DNA of 64,000 nt from Letharia columbiana. Lineage: Eukaryota > Ascomycota > Lecanoromycetes > Lecanorales > Parmeliaceae. Each line of letters opens with the position of its first letter. Within the stretch, counting starts at the first letter, position 1. Below the pieces are notes generated by a model that saw only the letters and a program-made list of their open reading frames with translations, made no database searches and was not told the DNA's origin. Positions 22,894-35,105 of this stretch are shown in pieces. Where the stretch lies: assembly GCF_014066305.1 (NCBI RefSeq), contig NW_023501096.1:62001-126000 (forward strand), in the 5' to 3' direction. The position numbers and the translations under genes were made by a program.

Positions 22894-24943
22894 TGGGCCG
22901 GAGTCCCTTTCCCAGCGATCCGCAGCAGAACGGTGGCCACAGAAACGCACTTATACTACCATCTTCTATAAAGCCGGTGGAGCCTGCCCATGAAGACCCA
23001 ATGGACATGACGCCCACTGCATCTGCCGTAATGGGGCCGCCTGGGCACAGCAGCCCTGAAATGGATACTGCGGGACCCTTGAGCAACGGCAATCACGGGG
23101 AGGCTACGCACATGCAGAATGGAACGACTGGCAATGGAATGAGTGCTGCCGCAGCAACATCGTCTCAACAGCCGAAAGTGGTCCAGACTGCTTTCATACA
23201 TAAATTATACAGGTACATAACCTAAGCCTTTACCGACGGTCTACCTGCTGACGCGGACATAGTATGCTGGAGGACCCAACCATAGCGAACTTGATATCTT
23301 GGGCGCCTAATAACGAGAGCTTTGTCATGTCACCCTCTGCCGACTTCTCAAAAGTTCTTTCGTGAGTATCGAACTGCCACAAAACGGTACATCAAAGGCT
23401 GACAAGCTTGAGACAATACTTCAAGCATACCAACGTCTCATCATTTGTCCGGCAGCTCAATATGTACGGCTTTCACAAGGGTAGGTCTTCAAAGACAATG
23501 AATCAATGGCAGTGTCATTGCTGATAGGTTGCGCGCAGTGAGCGACGTATTTCACACAGGATCACCCGAATCTACGCTGTGGGAGTTCAAGCATGGCAAT
23601 GGGAACTTCAAAAGAGGGGATCTCGCAGGTCTACGGGAGATAAAGAGGCGAGCATCGAGACACGCCTTGATCCATCGAGATTCCTTCTCGTCGCCCCACA
23701 AGGCAAGCGTTTCTCAGCCTGGGACGCCTGCTGAGCCCGTCGTGGACCCGGCGGAGCTTCGATTGCAAGGTCTTGAACATAGCATATTCGATTTGCATGC
23801 GAGGCTCTCGCGAACCGAGGAGAGCAATACCGCTCTTAGCGCCAAATGTCACGTCTTGAATGAAAGCCTGGTGAAGTGCCATCAGGTAAGTAGGTCATAA
23901 CAGGAAGGAATTGACTATACTGAACCTTCGCAGTGGAGCCTTGACCTGTGTCATCTCATTACATCTATGATCCCAGATACAGACAATCCTGTCCGGCGTG
24001 ACGGTAGGTCTCAATGGGTCTTCAAGCTCACTCCTCATACTGATCTGTCTCAGCAACTATCATGGAAAGAGACATCCTGAGGCAACTTGACATGGTACGC
24101 AGCTACGAAGACCCACACGAGTCATTACTCTCGGGCAGACAGCCCTACTTCTCAAACATGGCTCTCAACGCGGAGCCCTTGTCACCACGCCAAGTCGCCT
24201 CAGATGAGCGACGCCCCTCACTACACGCAGTTCCTCCTCGCCCACATGCGTTCAAACCCTACCAGCCCCAAGCTCCTCCTCCACATCCCTTGCCTGTGCC
24301 TGTGCCTGTCCCACAACGGCGATACGGTTCGATCGGAACCACAGGCGCGTTGCCCACTTACGTCCGACCGTTGCAGCCTCAAACACAGATACATCAACCA
24401 TCCTCTCAGCATCCTCTCTCCATGGTCTCGGAACCTCCAGGTCCTAATATGGGACGTCGGCACACCTCCGCAGATATTAGGGTACCTGGGTGGCCTGGTC
24501 ATGGCACCGATTCCCCTTTAGCATCAGGCCAATCATCCACACATTGGCCTTCATCGCCCACGCAAGTACCGATGACCAGCGACCAACATATACGAGATAC
24601 GCTCGCATCCTATGAGCTGGGTGCACCTCGGAAATCCTTCAGCTCGCATCAAACCACACCACCATTGACAAGCAGTGATACGACCAACTCGACAGTCAGC
24701 ATGGAAAGTCATTGGTCGAACTCTAACCCATTCGCCTCCAATCCCAACCCTTTCGCATCGAACCAAAATCCATTCGGTGGGTCGAAGTTCCAGCCCAGAC
24801 ATCAATTGGACTCGGCACCCCAGACGAGAAGAAGCAGTATGGCGAGCAACGTGCATAGTCTACTAAACCCAGCAGAAACCGCGGAGAGGGACGAGGATGA
24901 GGGAATGGGATTGGATGATCGGAAGAGGAAGAGGATGCAGTAG
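22893..24943 (+). CDS. HSF-type transcription regulator, Sfl1-like
   Basis: Six exons: 22893..23212, 23263..23361, 23413..23480, 23539..23885, 23934..24003 and 24054..24943 (597 aa). All five introns are 48-58 bp, GT-AG and phase-consistent. The joined DNA-binding domain (about 100-205) reads AFIHKLYSMLEDPT, LISWAPNNESFVMSPSADF, SQYFKHTNVSSFVRQLNMYG, FHKVSDVFHTGSPESTLWEF and KHGNGNFKRGDL. The HTNVSSFVRQLNMYGFHK recognition helix is the heat-shock-factor signature, and the HTGSP...FKRGDL version is that of Sfl1-type rather than Hsf1-type proteins. A leucine-heptad segment follows (SIFDLHARLSRTEESNTALS). The tail is Pro/Gln-rich with three NPF motifs and ends in KRKRMQ. In yeasts Sfl1 represses flocculation and filamentation genes; the role here is inferred. 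Confidence 0.88.
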
Positions 24944-25316
24944 TTGTTGGTTTCTGTATATATGTTATGTGGTTGAGCTTTTTATGACGGCTGGAGGTTC
25001 TGGATGAACATGGGTAGGATTCGATTCTGGATGATGGATATCCATAATACGTTAGGGGATGAAGGCTTATATGTGAAGATGAGGATATCTACCATTGTTT
25101 AGAGCAGATTTGGTGGTGAGGCTTGACGAGGACGTACTTACGCAGCGTTGGAAATCTAGAATATGACATGATCGAGCCATTGTCTGTGACTTGTAGTCGA
25201 GTCGCCCGTCGTTGCCCTTATTGACGGTAGCAAGGTCCTCAAGAAGAACAGCTCGAGCTAAGACGCTGAAGCATGAGCTTTCCTTCTATTCCCAAGCTCC
25301 AGCTGGCGTCAGCATC
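24944..25316. other. Intergenic between convergent genes
   Basis: Probable 3' UTRs of the Sfl1-like and DUF3245-like genes. Nothing else seen. Confidence 0.5.
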
Positions 25317-25979
25317 CTAGTTCTCCATAGCCCTATCTTTCTTCCGACTCTTCTTCCGCCTCCTCAGCGATCGATCCGCCAGCACCTCATCTAGGTAATT
25401 ACTCCCTCTCTTCGGCACCTCTTTAGCCCTCACATTCGACCCGTGCGCCGCCAGCTCCTCCGTCTCATCGTCGACACGACCAGATTCCTGCTCCTCCTCC
25501 CCCTCCTCCTCCTTGAGACGATGCTTCCTTGCACCGAGCTTCGACTTCCCCAACGACGAGCGCCCCCCTTCGTCCCCACTGTCCCAATCATGCTCTTCGC
25601 GCCTCGCTGGCGCAGCAGGACGTCGCTGGTTTGCCACGCCCACGGCACCCGCCCCACGCGCCCTCTTGCCCCGTGCCAGCTTCTTGACATGATCCTTCCC
25701 GAGCAACTGTTTCCGCAGCCTATCGTTCCCGGACATCTCCCCCCTCTCCACCACCACCCCATCCTCCCGCATCGTGGCGCCGAAACCCGTGAGTTCGGGC
25801 AGGGCGGTGCCACTCTCCGGCTCGTCGCTCTTCGTTTCCTCTCCTGGGTTTGTCGCGTTGAGGGACCCGTTTGCCGCGCGGGGGGGGTTCCATGATGCGA
25901 TGGATCGGATTTTTTGGGCGACGGTGACGTTGACGCGGTTGTAGATTATGTTGCTTTCGGGGGGGGAGATGGGAGCCAT
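25317..25979 (-). CDS. DUF3245-like basic protein
   Basis: Single exon, 220 aa, ATG 25979 to TAG 25317. The N-terminal piece YNRVNVTVAQKIRSIASWNP, the middle piece RLRKQLLGKD and SSLGKSK, and the C-terminal NYLDEVLADRSLRRRKKSRK follow the order I associate with fungal DUF3245 proteins. They are small, very basic and probably nuclear or nucleolar. Most of the chain is charged and disordered. The lysine/arginine clusters could be nuclear-localisation signals. No function is established. The family name is from memory of the pattern, not a search. Confidence 0.65.
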   Translation of the reverse strand: MAPISPPESNIIYNRVNVTVAQKIRSIASWNPPRAANGSLNATNPGEETKSDEPESGTALPELTGFGATMREDGVVVERGEMSGNDRLRKQLLGKDHVKKLARGKRARGAGAVGVANQRRPAAPARREEHDWDSGDEGGRSSLGKSKLGARKHRLKEEEGEEEQESGRVDDETEELAAHGSNVRAKEVPKRGSNYLDEVLADRSLRRRKKSRKKDRAMEN

Positions 25980-26360
25980 TGAGGCGCTGGAGATGTTTGG
26001 TATCGTGGGGGAGGTGGGGGGGGGAGGGAAGATGCAGCGGTCTCGGCAGATCCTGCCAAGAAGAAGACACGAGATCTAATCTTACACGCCGCCTTAACGA
26101 AGGTGATGCTGGGTAAGATTAGCTCACCACTAGGGCGCGACACCCTTTCAGACTTCAGATTTGTTTTGTAATCTACATTCAACGACCGCATTCAGCTTCA
26201 GCGCCTCGAAAGATTCTTGACTATTACGATTTCCCTTTATCTCTGACTTCTGTCTTCCCCGCAATCACATAGACTCGAAATCTCGCCGTCATCGCCTTCT
26301 CTTTTTCCGATTATTCTTCTCTCATTCTCCCCTTCCTGCGTCTTTACGATCCGAAGTCAA

Positions 26361-26974
26361 GTATGCCCCAATATGATATGGGCAGGTCTTCGAGAGAAGA
26401 GTTCCTCAGATCTCCTCAGGCGTTCGGGGAATCGTACTAGTATCAAGCGTGTATGCCTCCGACCACCCCAATGAGACGGAAATGAAGGTTGCAGCCCCGG
26501 TCTCGAGCTGGGGGATGAGCGCCGGGACAAAGGTCCAAAGGAGAACTTGGCAAGGGAGAGCGAGGACTGTTTGTGGGCTCCGAGAAGCTTGGCAGGCTTG
26601 AACATACGCCAGAGCTCCGCGACGAGACCAAGCTCGTGCTCAAGACGCCAAGCAAGTTCCATCTGGCTGATCTACCTCAAGTCAACGGCCATTACTTGCG
26701 GATGTTCCCGCTGGGAAAGATGCTTAGTCTCAGTCTCGACCAGACTGTAGAGATGACAGAGGACACGGAGATCCCCTTGTCCCGGCCACTTGTGGTGGAG
26801 TCTCCCGTTGGTGGCGAAAGGTGGAATGGTTTGCCAAGCCAAGTTCCCAGCACGCCTGTAGAGCAACTGGACAGCGAGCTCGATGAAGCTGCGCTGATTA
26901 ATGGACAGACTGTACGGATTGAACATCACAAGGATAAAGCATCCATTCTCGTTCCTACGCATGTGATCTCGTGA
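26361..26974 (+). CDS. Possible gene, exon structure unresolved
   Basis: A pyrimidine-rich promoter-like tract (about 26225-26350) precedes ATG 26361 (MPQYDMGRSSREEFLRSPQA), which stops after 25 codons. A second open stretch, about 26519-26974, reads like real protein: LVLKTPSKFHLADLPQVNGH, YLRMFPLGKMLSLSLDQTVE, ... LINGQTVRIEHHKDKASILV. It has no usable ATG. An intron near 26430-26520 probably links them, but I could not fix its ends. Product not recognised. Confidence 0.35.
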
Positions 26975-27761
26975 AAGAAAAAGAACTACCCTGTAACCCA
27001 TGACATGAAGAATGCTTGGTTATCAAACCTGAGTTGGGCGAGTTGAAGTGCGGGCATACCTTGAATTTCGCATCGATACAAGGTGGAACCTTCGTCACAC
27101 ACTCTACTGTATCTTGTCTCGCTCCTGACCCTGGCGTCGGATTCTGGAGGACATTCTTTTCAATTTGCCTGAGGTCCCTACAGGCATCTTGTGGAAGCCT
27201 ACGCCTGACGCGGTCTTGCTGGGAAAGTGACCAACTTCTACTATAGCAACACCTTGATAAGAAACTAATCTCTTGATTCGTCCAGAGCTCTGCTATCGAC
27301 AATGGACAACAAGACCTCACTCAACGCCTGAGACTAGGAAAAAACTTCCAATTAGGTATCAAGCTCGAGACATTAACCTGGGAAAGGAGAGATTGTCGCC
27401 TCCTGTCAATGCTGGCTAAAGTTGCGAATACACTCGGCCTGCTCTCGCTCCAGCCCGCACCTTCCACCTTCTTGTAGACCTCACTTGGCAATACAGCCTC
27501 ACGCTCAGGTTCATCTACTACCAACTGAGACCCAATCTGCATCTGGTTCAGAGACCCAAGTAATCCACCCTTGCTGAGTACCTGGGGATGGCTGAAACGT
27601 GCCGTCTAAGAGTAACGATTAGTGGACCTCCATGAAGCGATGGACAAAACGTACCTGGATTCGGTGTCTGTAGACAATATCTCTGCTGTTCCATCAGGGT
27701 GCTAAGGGCTGCAACCCTGCAGAAATGTCAACACGGGGTTTGTCTTCTAGGTGGGGTTGCC
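26975..27761. other. Intergenic
   Basis: Only short open frames without similarity. Confidence 0.4.
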
Positions 27762-28762
27762 CTACGCGGCAGGGACGACAAGCGCCTTTGCCGAATTTCC
27801 CGAGCCTAGATTGTTGCGCCAAGCCGTCCAACCATCCGTCTCTGGGGTCTTGAAGGCTTGCAGTATTTTCTGAGTGCGGGTCTGAGATAATCCGCCATTG
27901 TTCAAGTTGCTCGGGCGGGTCTGTAGCAACTGCGTTTCACAGATTAGCCGACACTCGAAAAGTGAGATAGGAGCACTTACCGCGCGCTCATACTCATAAT
28001 ACGGGTCCTCTGCCACAGCAAGATCGACGACTGTCTTCGCATTCGAGGATTTCAGCCACGCTTCACCGTCATTCCAAAGTAATCGACACTTTCTGACAAG
28101 GGTGCCTCCAGGGGTTTTTGGTGAGTACCTCAAATTGTCATGTTCTTGTTGTACGAATCTAGTACGTCTTTAGGGCATTTCGATAACAAGAGTATAGGCG
28201 AACATAGGAGAAGCATCCTACCCAGGGCATAAACGAACAATGGAAGGCCTGTTCAGCGTAACGGGCGGTACAGTCACGTATGTTTTCAAAGTCCCCTGCT
28301 CGAAACAACCTTTAACGTTGTCTGGATCCTGAGCCATTACGACGTCCAAAGAGTCGTTGTCGATGTATGTATTTTTCTTTTCCATCTGGAGTATGCCCTT
28401 ACTGGAGCAGCGCACGATCTGACTCATTGAGCCCGAAGTTAGTGCAAAGTCGAGCCGTAGAGCAAGCCTTGAAGCAAACTCACCGTGTCACCATTATTCA
28501 AGCCACTTTCAGGTATATATGTTCCGTTAGGGTCATATACTCCTGAGTGTAGAGAGGTTGTAACGCTTGCTGCGACGGCCTTAGTGGAATCGCGAACGAT
28601 AGCAAAATTGACAAAAGGGTCAAAAAGGAGTCCAGCCGCCTCTCGCAGCCCCGCGTTCCCAGGTAGAGGATTTGTGGCTTTCAAGAGCAGCCCCATTTCC
28701 TGGGACTGAGCAAGAAGTCTGGCCGTAGTTTTCTCGATCTTGAACAGAACAAGGTCAGACAT
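27762..28762 (-). CDS. Hypothetical protein, four exons
   Basis: Exons 28762..28484, 28418..28222, 28128..27981 and 27929..27762 join with consistent phases to 263 aa. Introns: gtgagt...gtcag (CACTAAC branch), gtagga...ttgag, gtaagt...cgcag. An alternative ATG at 28882 in the same frame adds 40 mostly hydrophobic residues; I prefer MSDLVLFKIEKTTARLLAQS. Readable segments: NPLPGNAGLREAAGLLFDPF, VNFAIVRDSTKAVAASVTTS, LHSGVYDPNGTYIPESGLNN, SLDVVMAQDPDNVKGCFEQG. The four-exon fit without any frame break is strong evidence of a real gene. Family not recognised; no clear membrane segments or catalytic motifs. Confidence 0.7.
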
Positions 28763-30117
28763 GGTGAAGGGATGTTCGTAAGGAAATTTTCCTATAATAT
28801 AAACACAGTCCCTATGAATAATCAAGGCGCATTCCGATAGGCGGAGCACCAAGAAAAGACTTAGTGTACAATACAGCAACATCGTCGACGCTCACGAGGA
28901 TAAAGCTGTAGAAGGAGAAGGGGTTGGAGGATGTGGAGGGAGAAGAAATAGATTTGCTTTTGATTGAAGTCATGGTGAAGATCAGCCTGCTTCCTTTATG
29001 AACTTGATTGAAAGCGCACTCTCGGATTGAACGTCTGAAATTGACGCAGGAGGTTTTACGCCGTCGCCCGTAATGCTGGTAGATGCCGACACGAGGCCCA
29101 ACACGAGGCAAAATACAAAAGTACCAAGGTTGGCCCGAGTATACGATTGTTTTTCGCTCGGTTGGTGTACGTTCGGGCCAATCAATGGGGGGGGGGCCTA
29201 TGCGCGACCCATACCCCTCAATTTCGCGAAGGCGTGAGTTTATGAGGTAAAATTGCCGCTTGTTTTGAAACACGCGCAGTAAAGTTACTTTACAACAGTA
29301 TGTTGCTTTAATTCGTTCATTCGTACCTAATCCGTACTTTAATTGGCGGTAATTCCATCCAACAAAGCACTAGAAAGCGTTACAATTGTTGGCGCTAAGA
29401 AACTCGCACGAATTTCCTATATCGGATATATTTAATCTTATCTACCTTAGCCTAATGTACATACGGTTGACCCCTAAATTTCTCATCCTCGGTCTTGACT
29501 TCCTATCGATTATCAGCTAAGGCTTGATGAAGTATTTATCAATATTCAATCTGCAACGCTTTTGAAGAATCTTAAATATAGGATTATGTTTAATTATCTA
29601 CAGATAGATAAAGCTTAGTATCTTTAATGTAAGGTAGAGATCGTGTTGTTACACTTCCGAGGTTCGTGGCGGTATGCTAATACTACAGCGTCAGGTACTT
29701 ATGGCTGAGCGGTCCTTTGCCCGCAGCGTCCCTCTGAGCCTAGTATGACACAGCCTCTTTCTCCCGTGTTCCCCTCTAACATGAAGCAACAACAATGCTG
29801 CCTAGCTTTGCGAGTGAAAATGAGTGGCCGCGGGGAAGAACACGATGGAAAACTCAAATGATGTTCGTATTCCGAAGGCACAGCCTGGTATTCATCGCGA
29901 ACTTCATTTGCAATCTCCTCGAGCCTTGTTTCACGCTCTTTCCAGTATTAATATGTTTCCATGAAGCTTTTTGGGTCCATCTGTTCAGCACCCAGACATT
30001 ATTACTGCAATTCCTGCTCGTCTCGGTACACCCGTCGCCTCCTCCCATATCCTCTTCTCCCACCGATTACCACTTCTCCTTACAGAGTTCTCGAAGTTGC
30101 TTCTGCCATTCACCATA
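28763..30117. other. Intergenic with an AT-rich patch
   Basis: About 29280-29660 is markedly AT-rich with TA-steps and no open frames, like a small RIP-affected repeat relic. The rest is the upstream region of the secreted-protein gene. Confidence 0.45.
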
Positions 30118-32829
30118 ATGCGTTGCACGAGTTACCTCGTGCTTTTCTGCTATGCCTTGGCATTCTCCCCCGCCTTGGCATTGCCACAAGCCACGCCATT
30201 GCCGCAGAAAAGAGGCATTGGGAACTCAACCGTTCGCGCCAATATCTTCGCCAATGCCACTGCCCATGGCCTCGGAAATAGTACTACGAGTGTGGGTAAA
30301 TTCGGGATCAAAGCGGAAGCTGGAGGGGGAACTATCACTATGGATCTGGGACCGCTCTCAGTTTTCACGCAGACAACAGTAAGCAAGCAAAGCCTGGTAT
30401 CGCCTCCGTCTAACCGGCAATAGACTGGCCTAGCGACCCCTACTGGTACTGGCTATATCATCTATCCAACCGATTATAATCAGCTTCCAGCAATACCACC
30501 AGATGGGATTCGCGTCGTCTTCGGTGAATTAACGCAACAAGATCTGTTGACAAAGTTCAAGGCAGTATGCGACGCGAGCAATCCCAGTGATCCGGCATGT
30601 ATCGAAGGTCTCGCAGAAATTCTCGATCAACAAGCGCCTGATCTTCAAAAACGCTTCCTGCCTGCATTACCTGTAATTGCAGTAGTACTTGCTGCCGAAG
30701 CTTTGGTGTCAGCCGTACTCGCAGAGTTGTACCTCGATTCTGGACCGAATCCCATGCCCGTAGCCCAGGTACACTATCCATCAAGTGTGCTGGCCAGCGT
30801 GGCAGCCGTATCATCGGCGACCGGCGCATCCGTTATCTTAGTAGAAACCACCCCGGGTGACAAACAGGCCATAACCATCAGCACGACCGAGCTAACGTCA
30901 TTCAACCCGTCCCCTACAGCCTCGGCTTCTTCTGCGTATGTAACCTTAACGTCGAGAGAGACAGATCCTCCTCCAATGTGTGTATGATAACACAGCTGAC
31001 TGGGTGTCTAGCGGGACTGCGTTACTGACCTCCGACTCCTCCAACCATTTCGTGTTCCAGATTCAAAGCACAGATATGCCGGCTCTTCAGAGTGCCGAGA
31101 CCGCCACGGCAAGCTCGGCACCCGCTTGCACCATCGGTACATCACCGTTGATTGAGAGAGACGATACTGATGTGTACGAAGAGACTTTGTGTCTGGCCGA
31201 TGAGCTTATGTACAACGCTGATGGTCTCATGAACCCAAATGGCCTTATAAGTACTTTCCGGACGCAGATTGTAGAAATCGCCGGCCAGTTGGTGCCAGAC
31301 TTCGACCCCATCTTCCAAGACCTGAGAGTGGCAGGAGCGTTCGCATTGTTCCTGGCCGCGAGCGACACACTCCTCCCCATACTGTTCCCTGGTCTAATTC
31401 AAACAGGATGGCTCGTGGCCGGGTTCATTGCTTTCAGTCTCGCCATGCTACCATTTGCTTCAAACACCCAAGGTAAGCTTCGAACAGAGAGCGGTATTAC
31501 TCAAATCGTTCTCCAAGTCACCAAGGGGAAATCCAACTCTCAGCCGATCTGCCCCCCCAGCGAACAGCCTTACGACTGCGCATCTGTTCTGTGCGCGGGC
31601 AACGCCGACAATATCTGCACCGGTCCCTGGTTGAATACCTGTCCGTGTGTCACATGCCCATCCGTACAGAATATGGTGAAGTCTTGCCATCCTCTTTGCT
31701 CGCAGAAAATTCATGCTGACTGCATACTAGCCATCTTGCGATGATTGTAACAGTGCTGACACTACTACCGGCAAGTGCGCAACGGTAAATGTGAGTACGA
31801 TACCTCGCAATAAAGGGGCATTGAGATAACGTTTGAGAACAGCCGGGCTGCTCCTGCTACGTTGACACGACGCAGAATTCCAATTTCCAGGATCTTACCT
31901 TCAACCAGCAAGCTCTTCAGATATGGAACTCACTCGCATCGTGGTCATCCCGCACATCGGTCCCTTATATGGAAGGGGTGACGTGTAGACCTGATAACTA
32001 CTGGTACTCACAATGCCAATATCCGAGCACATCAGCCGGCTCCGCATTTGGAGCAAACTCGGATTTCGAGAGTTGTCTGACAAGCTTTTCAACCCCAGGC
32101 AATCCGCAATCCATTAATTACAATCAACTCCCGAATCCGACTATGCCCACGGATCTGATGATGGGACCAGGGTCATTGAACGTGACCATGATATGTCCGA
32201 CTAATAAAAACACAGTGGAACTCGTTATCAATGTCGCCTACGCGCCTGGCTGCATCTCACTGGCCTCTAGCGGCAAAAGTAACATCCTGGATCCAGTTGG
32301 TGATGGTTCGATTAACGGCTTGGATGTACTGAGAGGAAGTTGGTACGGCTGTGAGTTATCAAAGGTCCCTTACCCGTCTTAAGCTAACCACTTGGCAGGC
32401 CTGAACATGATCGCGTCGTACGACCCCAATGCAAAAGCGATTGACATGGTCCCCGGAAGCGCAGGCCAGGGATACCAAGTCTCAAGCCTTCCCGCCCCCG
32501 GAAATCTTTACCCTGGCGCCAGCAACGCGGGAGTAGGAGGTTGGAATCAAGTCGGATGCCTCATCTATGACGTGATGCCCAGCAAGAACAACCCTAATAT
32601 CTCCGTGAATGCTGGCTCGAGCAATCTCGATTTCCAAGCAGCAAATTGGGACCAATACCAGACAGATTGGCCGACGCTTGCCAATACCTACTACGAGAAC
32701 GGTGGCTATTACTGCAAACAACCCTACATACTGTATTACTACGCACCTAGTCCCTGCGAGGCATTCCCCTGCCCTCTTGGCAATTCCAAGTATGATTCGA
32801 ATTCTGTTCATTGTCTCATACAGACTTAG
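30118..32829 (+). CDS. Large secreted Cys-rich protein, unknown function
   Basis: Six exons: 30118..30378, 30424..30935, 31012..31675, 31731..31790, 31843..32350 and 32399..32829 (811 aa), all phases agree. Donors are gtaagc, gtatgt, gtgaag, gtgagt and gtgagt. Residues 1-22 (MRCTSYLVLFCYALAFSPAL) are a signal peptide. Several NxT/S sequons (GNSTV, GNSTT) suggest glycosylation. Two long hydrophobic stretches occur: ALPVIAVVLAAEALVSAVLA, and LFLAASDTLLPILFPGLI followed by WLVAGFIAFSLAMLPF. Between and after them come Cys-rich segments (NTCPCVTCPSVQNM, SCDDCNSADTTTGKCATVN, GCSCYVD). The second half is Asn/Tyr/Trp-rich, ending in GGYYCKQPYILYYYAPSPCE. It may be a cell-surface or secreted protein. 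I do not recognise the family. Confidence 0.75.
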
Positions 32830-35105
32830 CTGTATCTCATCAGCCAGCCCACTGGGAGCAAGGTTAAGGCGGCGCTGCGGTAGGATTCGGGAGTTTTATA
32901 GCTATCAAGCCAAACTAGAGTGCATTTCAATATAATATCCTTACAACCATGGTAGTAGTCCAAATGAGTGGCCGCACTATTTGATCTCTATGTACAATTC
33001 GTACCAATAATCAGACAGGACGGCGGCAAGACCCTTGAAATCGGCAATCGGCGGATGTGAGATGGTCATGCATCCCAGACCGGCATGGCCGACCGAAGAG
33101 CGATCTTCTAGATCCCGAGTCATGAGCAAGGAGCGTCGAGGAGGGAGAGGTAGTTGTAGCCTGACGCCTAATTCAGGAAGACTCCGTGGACATCCGTCCG
33201 GTGTGCGCCGTGGGCCGTATGAAACGGCCAGTAATGGGGGTAGGCATGCGCTGCTGCTCTGCAAAGCCCTGGCATACTGCCAAATCCAGTCCGGCTTCCC
33301 GCCAACACGTAACCAGATTTCAGAATTGTCGTTCCACTCCAACGGTCTTGTTATCTCTGCTCTCGATGTGCAGACCCCCTTTTCCTCAACCATATACGTA
33401 AAGACCTCGTCCCTGTCCCGTCTGAAACATCGCTTCCGGCAACCGAACCAAAGCTCGAATATCCTTACGGACTATTTTCTCCCTCGGCCCATGAGGCTTT
33501 ATCCCGTATGCCAGAGAACAGCCCGGAAAATGCGCATCATGCCCTAAGATAAACCTACGTTGAGCTGGCGTCGTCTGGAATACTTGCGGGTGTGCACTTG
33601 TGGCTGATTTGGCCCCCGACTCAGTGGCGAGCGCGCCTCGGCTGGAAAAGGCTCAAGCTAATCTTCAAGGCGTCTTCGATGGCCCGATTTGTTTTCCCCA
33701 ACCTGGGGGGCTTTGCGGCAAAGACCACCAGTTGATTGTTGTGCCAAAGGAGCCGAGTACACGGCAGAAGCTGGGCTTTATTTCGGTTGCCATGCTCCAT
33801 ACAGCCTCCAGCGATTGCCCAGCACAACCTCTCGGTACGATATAGATAAGGAGCGGCTATAGGGTCAAGATGTAGGCTTTTTCACTCATTGCCTTCCCGC
33901 CAGCGGGGCACCATTGCTAATGCAAGCTCTTTACAAGGTCATCTCAAGAGGTTCTATCTCTCGCCTGCAATAACAAAGACAATGATATCCATCGATTCGT
34001 TCTACTCCTAGAGTACTAGCGGTGAGACCCACGGCCTTTACGACCGAAGATCTGAGGACACTGGAATCACCATATGCGCCACCACGACTGATCCGCCTCA
34101 AACCCAGCAGGCTTGCGTTGCAACCTCCAAACCCACCATTGAACACGGAGACCAACCAGCTGGTCAAGACGGCTCTCGACCACCCGAAATTAGCGACTAG
34201 ACCGCATAAACGAGTAAGTGAGTTGAAGGAAAAGATTAAATATGAGGGAGTGAAGGCATATCGGCAGCCAAATCATGAACCAATCCCACAATCGGAGTGG
34301 AAAGAAGTATCGAGCATTCAAGCAACCTCGGTTCGAACCTCGTGAGTCTCCTCCTTTGCCGAGATTCTAGAGACTTTGCCAAATTTCTCTCCCACCGCTT
34401 CTCCAAGGTCTTTGTGCTGAGCCTTGACTTTCTCAACTTTCGTATTCAACAGGGTTTGGTCTTCCACGGTGCCATAGACTAGCGCCTTTGCCGAAGAGCA
34501 ACTCCATTTCATCGATTCCCGGGATAAGTCAGGGACACTTAGATGGCAGCGCCGAAACTTAGTACACGGAATATGATAAACAATTTCTACGAGATATCTT
34601 TCAGTGAGGAGATAAAGAAGCCGATGGCGAAGTCAAAAAGGTAGAGCCATACTCTACTCTACCAGTCGCACGTATCTCAAGCGACCACAGTTCGACAGTG
34701 TATAGCAATAGAACCCAAGGTCATAAGATGTAAGCAAAAGGCTAACCTGCACACCTTGAAATTAGAAATCTGATGATGCTTTCACAACGAAGAACCCTAA
34801 CAGAAAATTTTTGCGTAGTAAATTGAAAATTTCGATAACACTATTATATTGTTCCGCAAAATCTAATTCATAAAGAGGGCATTCGTTGAGTTATTCCAGC
34901 TGACAAGGTGAAGAGATTTCTTGGTGTGTGCAGGCTTTTCTGTCACCCGCGTGGGTGGGGGGTTCAAGCACCCCAGACAACCTTAAAAGCGGCAGCCGTC
35001 GTGCCAAGCCCGGAGCTATCTTGACCTCCAACTTCGAAAAGGGCTTTTAAATCCATCTCAATTCACGACTGTATAGAAGCCCCTGCTCCCTAGGCGCTTG
35101 TCAGG
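32830..35105. other. Intergenic with weak ORFs
   Basis: A minus-strand frame 33393-32977 (ATG start; EITRPLEWNDNSEIWLRVGG, PDWIWQYARALQ, ... AVLSDYWYELYIEIK) has protein-like parts and could be the last exon of an unresolved gene. A plus-strand frame 34022-34345 lacks an ATG. The last 500 bp are the promoter of the succinyl-CoA ligase gene. Confidence 0.35.

Noticed and set aside
30936..31011. Alternative 34-bp intron (30978-31011) in the secreted-protein gene
   Set aside because: Too short for this genome; the gtatgt donor at 30936 gives a 76-bp intron in the same phase.
34300..34350. GGTTCGAACCT word suggesting a tRNA
   Set aside because: Flanks do not pair; no tRNA structure.
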